A stretch of 64,000 nucleotides of DNA from CAVXEH01 sp963805305. GTDB taxonomy: Bacteria; Chloroflexota; Limnocylindria; QHBO01. Position numbers and translations under genes: made by a program. The notes under the pieces were generated by a model. The model was not told the origin of the DNA. It was given only the letters and a program-made list of their open reading frames with translations, and ran no database searches. Of the stretch, positions 50,170-58,746 are shown in pieces. The first letter of the stretch is position 1. Every line of letters starts with the position of its first letter. The DNA lies in contig CAWDTM010000008.1 of assembly GCA_963805305.1 (NCBI GenBank), positions 637,095 through 701,094 of the forward strand, in the 5' to 3' direction.

Positions 50170-52580
50170 TGGGGGCGCTGCGGACGACCCTGGGCGCCCA
50201 CCTGCGACATCGGCGACTGCAGGCGCTCGTCATCGGCCTGGTGCTCTTCCTGTCCACCGCCTCAGCCGCGCTCGCGCTCAACGACGCACTCGAGGCCCAG
50301 GCACCGTTCCAGCACGCCTTCGCGCAGGCCAACGGCGCACACCTGGTCATCGACTACGAGACCTCCGTCAGCGACGCCCAGCTGCAGGCCACGACGAGCA
50401 CCGGCGGCGTCACCGCCAGCGCCGGACCGTGGTTGACCGCCCCGGCGGCACTCACCATCCAGGGGCGATCCGACGGCCCGGACGGGGGCAAGTTCCTCGA
50501 GTTCGGGATGATTGCCGACCGCCAGGACCCCGCGGCCGGGGTCGACCGCATGACCCTCAGCGCCGGGCGCTGGTGGCGCACACCTGGCGAGGTGGTCGTG
50601 TCCCAGTCGTGGGCCGAGCGACACGATGCGCGCGTTGGCGACAGCGTGGCGGTCCAGGAGGTCATCGCGGCGAAGGGAGGAGGGGGCGGGGGCGCGGTGA
50701 AGGTGGCTCCCGGACCGGCACAGCTCCAGGGCCAGGACCTGAGAAGCACGACGCTGGTGATCGTGGGGATCGCCGGCTCGGTCAGCACCCCGCAGATTGC
50801 AGCGTGGATGAGCCCTGCCGACCTGGAGGCGGTCAGCGCGCCGGTGGCCCGCTCGGCCCAGATGCTCTACCGCGTCACCCCGTCCGCGACCACCGCGGAC
50901 CTGGCGACCGCGACGGCGGCCATCACCGGCGCTCTGCCTGCCGGTGCCGTCGACACGGTGACCACCTATCTCTCACTGCAGCACGACGTGGACCGCACGG
51001 CCGCGGTCTTCATCCCCATCCTGCTCGCGTTCTCCCTCTTCGGACTGCTTGCCGCCGCGTTCCTGATCGCCAACGCGGTGAGCGGCATCGTCCTCGCCAG
51101 CTATCGCCAGATCGGGATCATGAAGTCGGTGGGCTACACGCCCTGGGGCATCACCGGCATCCTGCTGGGCGAGATCCTGCTGCCCGCGGCGGTCGGGACC
51201 GTCGCCGGCGTGATCGCCGGGACCATCGCCAGCCTCCCCATCCTGCGGAGCACGGCGCGCTCGTTCGGGCTGCCCGCCGCGACCAGCCTGTCGATCCCCC
51301 TCCTGGCGGGGCTCGCCGTGGCCACGCTCGCCGTCGCCGGACTGGCGGCCCTGGGTCCGGCGGTGCGCGCCGGCCGGCTGAGCGCGGTCCAGGCCCTGAC
51401 CCGCGGCAGCACGCCGTCACCCCGGCATCACTCCGGCTGGGCGGCCCGCCTGCCGCTGCCGCTGTCCGTGGTCCGCGGCATCACCGGCGCCACCGCGCAT
51501 CCGGGACGGACGCTGATGACCTTCGGGGCACTGACCGTTGGCGTGGCCGCGGTGGTCTTCGCCGTGGGCCTGCAGTCCTCGCTGCGCCTGGTGGCCAGGG
51601 ACCTCATCCGCGATCAGGCCAGCCCGGTGCGTATCGAGCTCCGGGGCCCCGCATCCGGCGCCGCCTCGATCACGACGGCGATCCGGAACGCGCCAAGCAC
51701 CGGGCACTGGGTCGCGGTCGGGACGGAGCAGGTCTCCATCCCCCAGCTGGGTCGCGTCACGTATGCCGCGTACGAGGGCGACACGACCTGGATGGGATAC
51801 CAGCTCATCAGCGGTCGATGGTTCTCGGCACCCGGCGAGGTCGTGGCTCCGGCGAACCTCTTCCGCGCGTCCGGCCTGGCGGTGGGCGATCGAACGACCA
51901 TCAGCGAGAACGGCAGATCGGTGACCGTCACCCTCGTCGGCGAGATCTTCGACCAGGGCGACGACAGCCAGGACGGACTCGTCCTGCGCGGGAGCTGGGA
52001 CGACCTGCTGGCGCTGGATCCGGGGCTCACGCCGGACCGATGGGAGGTCCGCCCCGCGGCCGGCGTCAGCGGCAGCGAGTACCTCACCGCGCTGGCGTTT
52101 CCCGTCAGCGAAGTCGACGCCGGAACGGTGAGCAACTCGGACGCCAACAGGACGTTCCTGCTGTTCGAGGGTGCGGCATGGCTGATCGCCGTCGTGCTGG
52201 TTGCCGTCTCGATCGGCGGGGTCTTCATCACGGTCCTGCTGGAGACGCGCCATCGCGCCCGCGAGATCGCCGTGCTCAAGACGCTCGGGATGACGCCACG
52301 CCAGACCATGGCCACCGTGATCGCCGCCGTGCTCCCGGCCGGCCTCGCCGCCGGCGCCGTGGGGGTTCCCGTCGGCCTCGCCTGCCAGCGGGTCGTGATC
52401 GGCTTCATGGCCGATGCCGCCGGCCACCTGGGCGTTCCGGAGAGCGTCTTCGCGGTCTTCGGGCCGCTGACCCTGCTGGGCCTCGGTGTGGTGGGGCTGC
52501 TCATCGGCGTCGCGGGGTCCCTGGTGCCGGCCCGCCGTGCGGCTGCGTCGCGGATTGCACCCGTCCTGCAGGCCGAATAG
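50169..52580 (+). CDS. FtsX-like ABC transporter permease
   Basis: An 803-aa permease. One N-terminal helix (~20-37) is followed by a large extracytoplasmic MacB-like domain (~45-270), three helices (~280-400, with RQIGIMKSVGYTPWGI), a fourth helix, a second outer domain (~455-660), and three final helices with REIAVLKTLGMTPRQTM. The two 'K-[ST]-[VL]-G' coupling motifs identify two FtsX domains in a single chain, so one protein may form the whole pore with the ATPase. Such systems export peptides or lipoproteins, or sense antimicrobial peptides. Confidence 0.92.
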   Translation: MGALRTTLGAHLRHRRLQALVIGLVLFLSTASAALALNDALEAQAPFQHAFAQANGAHLVIDYETSVSDAQLQATTSTGGVTASAGPWLTAPAALTIQGRSDGPDGGKFLEFGMIADRQDPAAGVDRMTLSAGRWWRTPGEVVVSQSWAERHDARVGDSVAVQEVIAAKGGGGGGAVKVAPGPAQLQGQDLRSTTLVIVGIAGSVSTPQIAAWMSPADLEAVSAPVARSAQMLYRVTPSATTADLATATAAITGALPAGAVDTVTTYLSLQHDVDRTAAVFIPILLAFSLFGLLAAAFLIANAVSGIVLASYRQIGIMKSVGYTPWGITGILLGEILLPAAVGTVAGVIAGTIASLPILRSTARSFGLPAATSLSIPLLAGLAVATLAVAGLAALGPAVRAGRLSAVQALTRGSTPSPRHHSGWAARLPLPLSVVRGITGATAHPGRTLMTFGALTVGVAAVVFAVGLQSSLRLVARDLIRDQASPVRIELRGPASGAASITTAIRNAPSTGHWVAVGTEQVSIPQLGRVTYAAYEGDTTWMGYQLISGRWFSAPGEVVAPANLFRASGLAVGDRTTISENGRSVTVTLVGEIFDQGDDSQDGLVLRGSWDDLLALDPGLTPDRWEVRPAAGVSGSEYLTALAFPVSEVDAGTVSNSDANRTFLLFEGAAWLIAVVLVAVSIGGVFITVLLETRHRAREIAVLKTLGMTPRQTMATVIAAVLPAGLAAGAVGVPVGLACQRVVIGFMADAAGHLGVPESVFAVFGPLTLLGLGVVGLLIGVAGSLVPARRAAASRIAPVLQAE

Positions 52581-52614
52581 CGTGTGCGACGGTGGGTGCG
52601 GGGTCCACATGGAG

Positions 52615-52703
52615 TATGCTTGATGCCTGCCGTCTCCGGCAGACTCGCTTGGTCGATGGGTTCTTCTCGAACCGGCCGCGCGCCGTTGTTTCGTTCGAGA
52701 AGA
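52615..52703 (+). promoter_or_regulatory. Structured 5' leader of the cold-shock gene
   Basis: A TATGCT box (52615-52620) precedes two hairpins: CTGCCG-TCTC-CGGCAG (52627-52642) and an 11-bp stem TCTTCTCGAAC/GTTCGAGAAGA (52662-52672 with 52693-52703, 20-nt loop). The second ends 16 nt before the ATG, next to the AGAGGAA ribosome-binding site. Long structured leaders control cspA-type genes by temperature elsewhere. Confidence 0.6.
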
Positions 52704-52719
52704 GACCAGAGGAACCATC

Positions 52720-52923
52720 ATGACCAGCGGTACCGTCAAGAAGCTCATCAGTGAGCGCGGCTTCGGCTTCATCACCGCCGAGGACGGCAAGGACTACTTC
52801 TTCCACAAGGACGGCCTGTCGAGCTCGCTCGATTTCGACCGCCTCGTGGGCGGCGAGGCCGTGACCTTCGAGGTCGAGGCAGGCCCCAAGGGCCCGCGCG
52901 CCATCCAGGTCCAGTCCGCCTAG
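52720..52923 (+). CDS. cspA: Cold-shock protein (CspA family)
   Basis: A 67-aa OB-fold protein. RNP1 appears as GFGFITAEDG and RNP2 as DYFFHKDG, the nucleic-acid-binding motifs of the CspA family; FEVEAGPKGPRAIQVQ is the usual last strand. It binds single-stranded RNA/DNA and melts RNA structure. A 100-140 nt leader with two hairpins precedes it and a terminator follows, so it is its own transcription unit. Confidence 0.97.
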   Translation: MTSGTVKKLISERGFGFITAEDGKDYFFHKDGLSSSLDFDRLVGGEAVTFEVEAGPKGPRAIQVQSA

Positions 52924-52935
52924 TCCAACCGGTCA

Positions 52936-52963
52936 CGGTGGCCGGTCGCATGGCCGGCCACCG
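52936..52963 (+). terminator. Terminator hairpin after cspA
   Basis: CGGTGGCCGG and CCGGCCACCG form a perfect 10-bp stem with an 8-nt loop, 13 nt after the stop codon. Confidence 0.8.
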
Positions 52964-52977
52964 CGGCTTCATCTCCC

Positions 52978-53202
52978 ATGACCGATGAGTCCCGCCTGCG
53001 CAAGGTCCTGCGCCTGCGCGGGTTATGGCGCAGGGGATCCGAGCAGGCTCCCGACGCGCATCGGTCCACAGAGGATCAGGCGGCGCACCGCCGCTCGGAT
53101 GCCCTCGACTCCAACGATCGGATTCGCGCCGAGGCTCCCAACGACCTCGAGACGCGCCGCCGCGCCGACCAGCTCGAGCGCGAGATCAAGCGCACCCACT
53201 GA
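52978..53202 (+). CDS. Small, highly charged protein
   Basis: A 74-aa Arg/Glu/Asp-rich protein (MTDESRLRKVLRLRG ... LETRRRADQLEREIKRTH) likely to be helical. No hydrophobic segment and no recognised family. ATG 52978 lies 15 bp after the cspA terminator and has no obvious Shine-Dalgarno, so a separate leaderless start or a spurious frame are both possible. Repeat E6 starts 5 bp after its stop. Confidence 0.4.
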   Translation: MTDESRLRKVLRLRGLWRRGSEQAPDAHRSTEDQAAHRRSDALDSNDRIRAEAPNDLETRRRADQLEREIKRTH

Positions 53203-53207
53203 CCGCA

Positions 53208-53377
53208 CCCCCCGCCCGGTAACCAGGTGACCACCGCGACCGCCGGCGAGTCGCTCCGGACCCCTCCGCGGTCGCCCGGGTAAGCCCGTTACCGCGACGA
53301 CCGGCGAAGGACCCCGCGCGCCCGCCGCGCATCGCGCCAACGGTCGTATGGGTAATCGAGCATAGGGAAGGTCCCGG
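53208..53377 (+). repeat. Dispersed palindromic repeat element, trio E6
   Basis: Cores GGTAACC 53218, GGTAAGC 53279 and GGTAATC 53351, spacings 61 and 72. The middle unit reads CGGTCGCCCGGGTAAGCC then CGTTACCGCGACGACCGG, showing both arms. The trio fills the gap between two convergent genes, where no promoter is expected. Confidence 0.75.
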
Positions 53378-54055
53378 TCAGGACTCGCCGGAGAGGTCCC
53401 GGTCCTCCATCTCCCAGGCATGGTCGAGCACGTGGTACGCGGCGTGGCGGATCACGAACTGGACGGTCCAGTTCCGCGCCGCAACGCCATGCGCGTTGGC
53501 CTCGCGGATCGCGGCGCAGAACGCATCGCGGTACGCGCGCAGGGCAACGGGATCTCGCTGCGCTTCGATGGGCGTGTCAAGGCCCACCTTCCGCGCGAAG
53601 TCGCTGATCTCCACGTTGTTCACGTGCTCCACGATCCGGTCGCGGTCTCGCCCACCACCCCGCGGCCCCTTGCGCAGCACCGCGGACACCCGCGAGGCAA
53701 CGTCGTCGAAGTAGGTCCAGCTCGCTCGCAGCAGGGCAATCTTGCGGTCGCAGGCCGCCTCGCTGATCTGCTCCTGCTCGGGTCCGGCTGGCCGCATGGA
53801 GAGCCCGTAGAAATCGGTCATGCCAATCCCCTCGATGCGCTCGACCACCACCGGGTCGCCGATGTCGCCGAACTCCTTCGCGAGGCCGGCACGCTCCGCG
53901 ACCCCGGCGTACCGCGGGCCATACCGGGAGAGCACCTCGATGGCATCGTCTTCCGAGCGCCCGCTCCGCTCCCAGCCCGGCCAGTCGAAGGCCACGGCCA
54001 CGGCGACGGGCTTCTTCCTGCCCCGCTCGATCATCACGCGGATGGGGTCGCTCAC
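53378..54055 (-). CDS. DinB-like conserved protein
   Basis: A 225-aa protein from GTG 54055. After a beta start (PVAVAVAFDWPGWERSGRSE), the sequence is mainly helical with SRYGPRYAGVAERAGLA, a middle Arg-rich helix, and a C-terminal VQFVIRHAAYHVLDHAWEME. The paired H-x2-YH-x3-DH histidines resemble the metal-site helix of DinB/YfiT-like four-helix proteins, but the other ligands are not obvious. The open frame extends upstream to 54421 in low-complexity Arg/Asp-rich sequence opposite the next gene, which I take as non-coding. Confidence 0.6.
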   Translation of the reverse strand: MSDPIRVMIERGRKKPVAVAVAFDWPGWERSGRSEDDAIEVLSRYGPRYAGVAERAGLAKEFGDIGDPVVVERIEGIGMTDFYGLSMRPAGPEQEQISEAACDRKIALLRASWTYFDDVASRVSAVLRKGPRGGGRDRDRIVEHVNNVEISDFARKVGLDTPIEAQRDPVALRAYRDAFCAAIREANAHGVAARNWTVQFVIRHAAYHVLDHAWEMEDRDLSGES

Positions 54056-54157
54056 GCGCACATGGTCGCACACGAGGGATGCTCGTCCCGGCGCGACCAT
54101 CGGCTGCGGTCCGCCCGGCACTGGACCTGGGGCCGCCCAATGGGCTCTACTACGCCG

Positions 54158-54517
54158 ATGGCGACTGCCAACCTTGCCCTGCGCTTCCTGCTGGAGCTCG
54201 CAGGATTCGCCGGCGCCGGCTACGCCGTCTACGAGGTGACCAGTGGCGTCCCCTCCATTCCGCGCTGGATCCTGGCCATCGGCGGTGGGCTGGCGGTCAT
54301 CGGCCTGTGGGGATTCGTCGTGGCTCCACGAAGGCAGAACGGGCTCTCGCAGGCGCGGAAGGACGTCATTGGCACGGTCATCCTGCTGGTCATTGCCGGT
54401 GTCGTCTGGGTGGCCGGCCAACCGGGACTGGGCATCGGGTTTGGCGTCCTGCTGATCGTCAACTCGCTGCTGCTCTTCGTGTTCGGCCAGGACGCCCGCG
54501 AGCGGTTCGAGGCATGA
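54158..54517 (+). CDS. YrdB-family (DUF2568) membrane protein
   Basis: A 119-aa protein with four hydrophobic helices: NLALRFLLELAGFAGAGYAV, then SIPRWILAIGGGLAVIGLWG, VIGTVILLVIAGVVWVAG, and IGFGVLLIVNSLLLFVFGQ. The opening N-L-A-L-R-F-x2-E-L-A and the APRR loop after helix 2 are characteristic of the YrdB/DUF2568 family of small membrane proteins with unknown role. It diverges from the DinB-like gene. Confidence 0.88.
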   Translation: MATANLALRFLLELAGFAGAGYAVYEVTSGVPSIPRWILAIGGGLAVIGLWGFVVAPRRQNGLSQARKDVIGTVILLVIAGVVWVAGQPGLGIGFGVLLIVNSLLLFVFGQDARERFEA

Positions 54518-54559
54518 CCAGGGGGCGGATCCCCGTCCAGCGACCAGCCAACGGTCAGG

Positions 54560-54731
54560 ACCCGGCGCCGGTAATCAGCGGACCACAACGACCGCCGTGC
54601 AGCGACGCCCGGCTCGCTCCGCGGTCGTATGGGTAACCGCCCTACCCGGACGACGGACGAACGCCCCGAATCGCCGGCCGCGCACGGCATCAACGGTCGT
54701 TTGGGCAACCCGGTTACCACCCGCGGGCGAA
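54560..54731 (+). repeat. Dispersed palindromic repeat element, trio E7
   Basis: Cores GGTAATC 54570, GGTAACC 54632 and GGCAACC 54704, spacings 62 and 72. Units 2 and 3 start CGGTCGTATGGG and CGGTCGTTTGGG, the cleanest left arms in the window; unit 1 ends ACAACGACCGCCG, with the right arm. It lies between the YrdB gene and the next small membrane gene. Confidence 0.8.
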
Positions 54732-54816
54732 CTCGCGGCCCGTTGGCGGTTCCGGAGCGACGCGCTACGCTCTGCACGGTTATCGGATCACCCCACGAAA
54801 CTCGGAGAGATGCCTG

Positions 54817-55008
54817 ATGAAGTGGTCGACCCTGGCCGTCGCGGCAGCGGTGGTCCTGCTGCTGCTGGCTGACTTCCTGGCCTTCCACGACCTGTTCGAG
54901 CCGCACACCGTCCGCGACTGGCTGATGCTGGCGGGCTCGCTGCTCGCGATCGTGGGCCTGGTCGGCGCGTCCATGGACGGGTTGCGTAGCACCGCGCGCG
55001 GCGCCTGA
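54817..55008 (+). CDS. Small two-helix membrane protein
   Basis: A 63-aa protein with two hydrophobic segments (LAVAAAVVLLLLADFLAFHD and RDWLMLAGSLLAIVGLVGAS) joined by a short loop FEPHTVRD. A CGGAGAG Shine-Dalgarno lies before ATG 54817. Similar tiny membrane proteins recur next to stress genes in related bacteria, but no function is known. The next gene starts 19 nt after its stop, probably in the same operon. Confidence 0.7.
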   Translation: MKWSTLAVAAAVVLLLLADFLAFHDLFEPHTVRDWLMLAGSLLAIVGLVGASMDGLRSTARGA

Positions 55009-55027
55009 CCGGCAGGCGGAGCTGCCC

Positions 55028-55411
55028 GTGCCACGCGATCCCAACGTTCCCGACGCGTTCGACGTCTGCACCATGGTCCTGCTGCGCAGCGCCCCGGATG
55101 CGCCAGCCTTGACCGATGCCGAGCTCAGCGAGCTGCAGGCGCGCCACCTCGCCTATCGCGCCGAACTGGGCCGGCGGGGCGTCCTGGTCGTCAACGGACC
55201 GCTCGCCGAGCAGTCGGACCCGCGGATGCGCGGCCTCTCCATCTTCGCCTGCGACCTGGCGGAGGCGGCACGCCTCAGTGATGGGGATCCATCGGTTCAG
55301 GCCGGTCGCCTGACGTATGAGCTGTTCGAGTGGTGGATGGGGGCGGGCTCGCTCGCCTTCCCGCGCGCCTCCGGTCCTGTGGGCGAACGGCGGTCCTTGC
55401 CGGAGGACTGA
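55028..55411 (+). CDS. YciI-like protein
   Basis: A 127-aa protein from GTG 55028 with GGCGGAG upstream. The ferredoxin-like fold of the YciI family is suggested by DVCTMVLLRSAPDAPALTDA, the helix ELQARHLAYRAELGRRGVLV, NGPLAEQSDPRMRGLSIFAC (usual NGP turn and strand) and AEAARLSDGDPSVQAGRLTY (the conserved DP-x5-G motif). The final YELFEWW strand is typical. No enzymatic role is established for the family. Confidence 0.82.
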   Translation: MPRDPNVPDAFDVCTMVLLRSAPDAPALTDAELSELQARHLAYRAELGRRGVLVVNGPLAEQSDPRMRGLSIFACDLAEAARLSDGDPSVQAGRLTYELFEWWMGAGSLAFPRASGPVGERRSLPED

Positions 55412-55453
55412 GCGCCCCGGCGCCCCGATGGCGGTGTGGCCACCGGGTTCGTG

Positions 55454-56095
55454 TCAGAAGACCACGAACCGCCCCATCACCCCGAAGGCGCTCAGCAGGC
55501 CGATAGCCACCAGCGCCACCACCGCCACCGCGGCGCTCCCCATCCAGGCGCGCCGCTCCCGTCCAGGACCCAGCACCCACCAGGCGATGGCCGCCCACAG
55601 CAGCCCCTCGCCAATGAACCACGGTTCGTTGAACAGGAGGTCCTGGAGGTTCGCCGCGTGGCGGTCCACCGTGACCCAGAACCCGGCCGGGTAGGTCAGC
55701 TCCAGCCGTCCGGCCAGGCTGAGGAGGTGGGTCACCTCGTCGATGATCCCGTGCATCACGCAGCCCACCGCGATGACCCATCCCACGCCCAGCAGGACGC
55801 GCCTCCACGTGCGCCGATGCCAGACCCGGAGGGCCACGACCGGCAGCACGGCGGCGCCGAGCAGCGGCACCACCGCGGAGGCGTTGACGAGGCGCCAGGT
55901 ACCGTCGTCCACGGGGACGCCAAACATGCCGACCGTGCCGCCCAGCGCGTAGTAGCCGCGGTATGCCGCGTAGAAGAGCGCCCAGCCCGCCGCGACCCAG
56001 CTCAGGTGGATCGGAGGCTTGGCCGCGGCCGCAGCGGTTTTGCGCGCCGGCAACCGGACCGGTCGCGCCGATACGACGTCTCCATCCCTGCTCAC
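55454..56095 (-). CDS. Polytopic membrane protein (possibly DUF3995-like)
   Basis: A 213-aa protein with about six hydrophobic helices (for example LSWVAAGWALFYAAYRGYYA, NASAVVPLLGAAVLPVVALR and EGLLWAAIAWWVLGPGRERR). Polar residues cluster in GVGWVIAVGCVMHGIIDEVT, a helix with His, Asp and Glu. The opening W-A-x2-Y-A-A-Y-R-x2-YALGGT pattern recalls DUF3995. GTG 56095 was chosen because GGGGAGC sits just before it; longer frames run into non-coding sequence. Function unknown. Confidence 0.6.
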   Translation of the reverse strand: MSRDGDVVSARPVRLPARKTAAAAAKPPIHLSWVAAGWALFYAAYRGYYALGGTVGMFGVPVDDGTWRLVNASAVVPLLGAAVLPVVALRVWHRRTWRRVLLGVGWVIAVGCVMHGIIDEVTHLLSLAGRLELTYPAGFWVTVDRHAANLQDLLFNEPWFIGEGLLWAAIAWWVLGPGRERRAWMGSAAVAVVALVAIGLLSAFGVMGRFVVF

Positions 56096-56341
56096 GCTCC
56101 CCTGATGGGCGTGCAATCGGCCTGCCAACCCATGAACCGATCCGGCCGGTGGGCCGCGGCCCGGCTCTGTCAGCCATAGCAGCGTTGTGACGATCGCCGC
56201 ACCAATATCGCCCCGTCCATGGTCGTGGCGATGCTCATAGCGGCCGGACGACCATCGAGGCATGGTTCGGTGGTCGCAGCGCTGCTCCGAGCATCAGCCC
56301 ACGGTGTCGCACCCTCCCCCCGGGCCGTCTCGCGGAGGTGA

Positions 56342-56460
56342 TGCTCAGCCGATGAGCCCTGTGACCGGCGCATCCCCTCTCGGCGGTCGTTTGGTCACCC
56401 GGTGGTACCCGCATGACCAGGAGCGCCAGCGCGTCGGTCGGGAGGCCCATGGGGTGAGCG
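56342..56460 (+). repeat. Dispersed repeat element E8 (pair with E9)
   Basis: A 119-bp element starting TGCTCAGCCGATGAGCCCT and holding CGGTCGTTTGGTCACCCGG and a second CGGTCG about 50 bp later. It is a close relative of 58747-58866: the two share long exact stretches, including ATCCCCTCTCGGCGGTCGTT. The pair lie on each side of the VWA gene. Confidence 0.75.
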
Positions 56461-56540
56461 AGCCACCAGCGGAGACCGGCAACAGGCCACCGCGCACGAG
56501 TCCGAGGCCGCATTCACGCTGAGCCGCGAGGCCCGGGGAC

Positions 56541-56660
56541 ATGAGCGAGGATCGCCGTGACGGCTGGCCATGCTGCAACGGGGCCAATCTCGATGGACAT
56601 CCGGAGCACCTCGACGCGTGGATGGAACACCGCCGGGGCGAGGGACCATTCGCACCCTGA
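56541..56660 (+). CDS. Possible 39-aa small protein
   Basis: ATG 56541 opens a 39-codon frame: MSEDRRDGWPCCNGANLDGH continuing PEHLDAWMEHRRGEGPFAP. Composition is normal for a soluble protein, with a CC pair, three His and an acidic start, unlike the Arg/Pro-rich shadow frames around it. GGGG lies 6 nt upstream. No known family, and expression is uncertain. Confidence 0.35.
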   Translation: MSEDRRDGWPCCNGANLDGHPEHLDAWMEHRRGEGPFAP

Positions 56661-56845
56661 CCGCGTTTGCGGTGCGCCCGGTCAACTTCGGGGACCAAAG
56701 GATGCCCGTCTCGGTACAGGCGGGCGATTGTCGGTGGCGTCGCCCGGCTCTATACCCTGCGGAGCAGGGGAGGATCGACGCGACATCGACGCCGGCCCGG
56801 CGTCCTTCGCCCTCCGTTGCGTGAAGTCCAAAGGAGGGACCCCAG

Positions 56846-58657
56846 GTGCGATCCGCGATGACGCGCCCACGACCAATGCTCTGGCGGCCAGCGGCAGTGC
56901 TGTCCGCCCTGACGCTCACGCTGTGGATGAGCGGCCTTGCGTCAGCCGCCAATCCGGCATCGGCCACCACCACCACCAACCAGGACCTGAGTGTCCAGCT
57001 GACCCTCGATACCAGCAACGACCCGGTCTGGCTGGGTACCCCGGTCTCCGCCAGCGCAACCGCGAACCTCGGCGCGGGAGACACCGCCAACGTCGTCTCC
57101 GTCGTGGATATCTCCGGCAGCATGGAGAACCCGAGCTTCAACCCCTTCCAGCCCTCCGTGGGCGACTGTGACGGAGATGGCCTCGTCGGAACGGCCCTCG
57201 ACGCGGCATGTGTTGGTCTCATCGCCCTGAACGACAGCCTGGGCGACGCCAGCAACGTCAGCGTGGGTCTCGTGGCGTTCGCGGACGGAGCCAAGACGGC
57301 CGACATGGATCCGGCCGCCGGGAGCCAGGACTTCACCACGCCGCCGAACGTCGATACCGACGGCATCGGCGGACCGGACGCAAACCAGGTCATCCACTCC
57401 CTGCAGACGGAGTTCGGCGGGTCCGGCGCCCTGGGCGGCATCGGCCAGTTCACCTCTGACATCACCGCCGGGTTCCCGCTCGCCACCGACTACAACGCGG
57501 GCCTGGCAGCCATGAACACCGCCATCGCGGGGCAACCGGCGGACGTCAACACCGCCTTCTTCGTATCCGACGGCACGCCCACTACCTTCAGCACCGGCGC
57601 GGGATCTCCGCTGCAGGATGCGATCGACGCCGGAACCGTCATCTATACCTTCGGGATCGGCGGCGGCGCAGCCAACGCCTGCGATGCGGGCCATGCGCTG
57701 CGGCAGATCGCCGATGGCACCGGCGGGACCTGTACGGAGGTCGCGGATCCCAGCACGCTCAACACCGTCCTGCCCGCAACCCTCACCAACATCGCCAGCC
57801 TCGAGATCAAGGCCAATGGTGTCTCGATGGGGAGCACCAGCGGCTCCGAGCCAGTCTCGATGTCGCTCTCAGGCGTGGACATCACCCCTGGGCTGACGGT
57901 TGGCATCAACTCCGTCGAGGCCACCGCCACGGCGGAGGACGGGACGGAGGTCACCGCCGACACGACGCTGGGAGTGATTGACCTCAGCCTCAGCCCGGCA
58001 ACCGCCACGAACGAGCTGAGCACGACCAGCAGCCACACCGTGACCGCCACGGTCTCCGGTGACCCGACCCAGGTCGCCGGCATCCCGGTGCTCTTCACCG
58101 TCACCGGCCAGAATGCGGGCGCAACGGGCGTCTGCAGCCCGGTTTCCTGCCTGACCGATGCCGGCGGCACGGTGACCTTCACCTACTCGGTGCCGGTTGG
58201 CCCGAGCAGCCTTGGGACCGATACCATCTCGGCCACGGCCACCATCGCGGCCGGTTCCCAGACCCGGACCGCCACCAAGGACTGGGTCGACACCACCCCA
58301 CCCATGGCCTCGTGCGACGAGGGCGTCAACCCGGCCGGCCACACGCCGCGCGCCGGCCAGCACTCCCCCGGCCAGAACGAGGACGGGTTCTACTACGTCA
58401 ACGCCACCGATATCGTGGATCCAAGCGTGCAGCTGTACCTGGTGGACACCGGCTCGGGGACCGTCTTCGGCCCGTTCGACAGCGGCACGGACATCAAGTA
58501 CATCCAGGCACCCGGCGTGACCCCGAACCAGAAGGCGGGGCCCGGGGCGGTGGACTGGATCATCCAGGGAACCGGTGACGCCGCGGTCTACGCGGTGGAC
58601 GGCTCCGGCAACGTCTCAGCCACGGCGAGCTGCCTGGTGCCGCCACCTCCCAAGTAA
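56846..58657 (+). CDS. Secreted von Willebrand factor A domain protein
   Basis: A 603-aa exported protein: signal peptide (ends near LASAANP), a VWA domain (~80-320) with the metal-ion-dependent adhesion motif VDISGSM at Asp88 and a later FFVSDGTPTT segment, then Ig-like repeats with VEATATAEDGTEVTADTTL and SHTVTATVSGDPTQVAGIPV, and a C-terminal beta region. The VWA site coordinates Mg2+ and binds partner proteins, so an adhesive role at the surface is likely. GTG 56846 follows GGAGG by eight bases; ATG 56858 is an alternative. Repeats E8 and E9 flank the gene. Confidence 0.85.
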   Translation: MRSAMTRPRPMLWRPAAVLSALTLTLWMSGLASAANPASATTTTNQDLSVQLTLDTSNDPVWLGTPVSASATANLGAGDTANVVSVVDISGSMENPSFNPFQPSVGDCDGDGLVGTALDAACVGLIALNDSLGDASNVSVGLVAFADGAKTADMDPAAGSQDFTTPPNVDTDGIGGPDANQVIHSLQTEFGGSGALGGIGQFTSDITAGFPLATDYNAGLAAMNTAIAGQPADVNTAFFVSDGTPTTFSTGAGSPLQDAIDAGTVIYTFGIGGGAANACDAGHALRQIADGTGGTCTEVADPSTLNTVLPATLTNIASLEIKANGVSMGSTSGSEPVSMSLSGVDITPGLTVGINSVEATATAEDGTEVTADTTLGVIDLSLSPATATNELSTTSSHTVTATVSGDPTQVAGIPVLFTVTGQNAGATGVCSPVSCLTDAGGTVTFTYSVPVGPSSLGTDTISATATIAAGSQTRTATKDWVDTTPPMASCDEGVNPAGHTPRAGQHSPGQNEDGFYYVNATDIVDPSVQLYLVDTGSGTVFGPFDSGTDIKYIQAPGVTPNQKAGPGAVDWIIQGTGDAAVYAVDGSGNVSATASCLVPPPPK

Positions 58658-58677
58658 GCCGCTCCCCCACAGCCACA

Positions 58678-58706
58678 ACGGGGCCGCCTCGCCGAGGCGG
58701 CCCCGT
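58678..58706 (+). terminator. Strong terminator hairpin after the VWA gene
   Basis: ACGGGGCCGCC and GGCGGCCCCGT form a perfect 11-bp stem with a 7-nt loop that can pair further. It lies 20 nt after the stop; a short C/T stretch follows. Confidence 0.85.
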
Positions 58707-58746
58707 CCCATGCCCGGCCCCTTCGCGCCCGGCGGAGCTGGATGGG

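Larger units (their letters stand above)
56096..56845. other. 750-bp gene-poor region
   Basis: This divergent gap between the membrane protein and the VWA gene contains repeat E8 (56342-56460), a possible 39-aa gene (56541-56660), and about 185 bp of leader before the VWA gene ending in a GGAGG site. The first 240 bp (56096-56340) show nothing I can name. No RNA gene signature was found. Confidence 0.55.

Noticed and set aside
54056..54421. N-terminal extension of the DinB-like protein
   Set aside because: The extra part is opposite the YrdB gene and has no protein-like character; GTG 54055 begins a normal domain.
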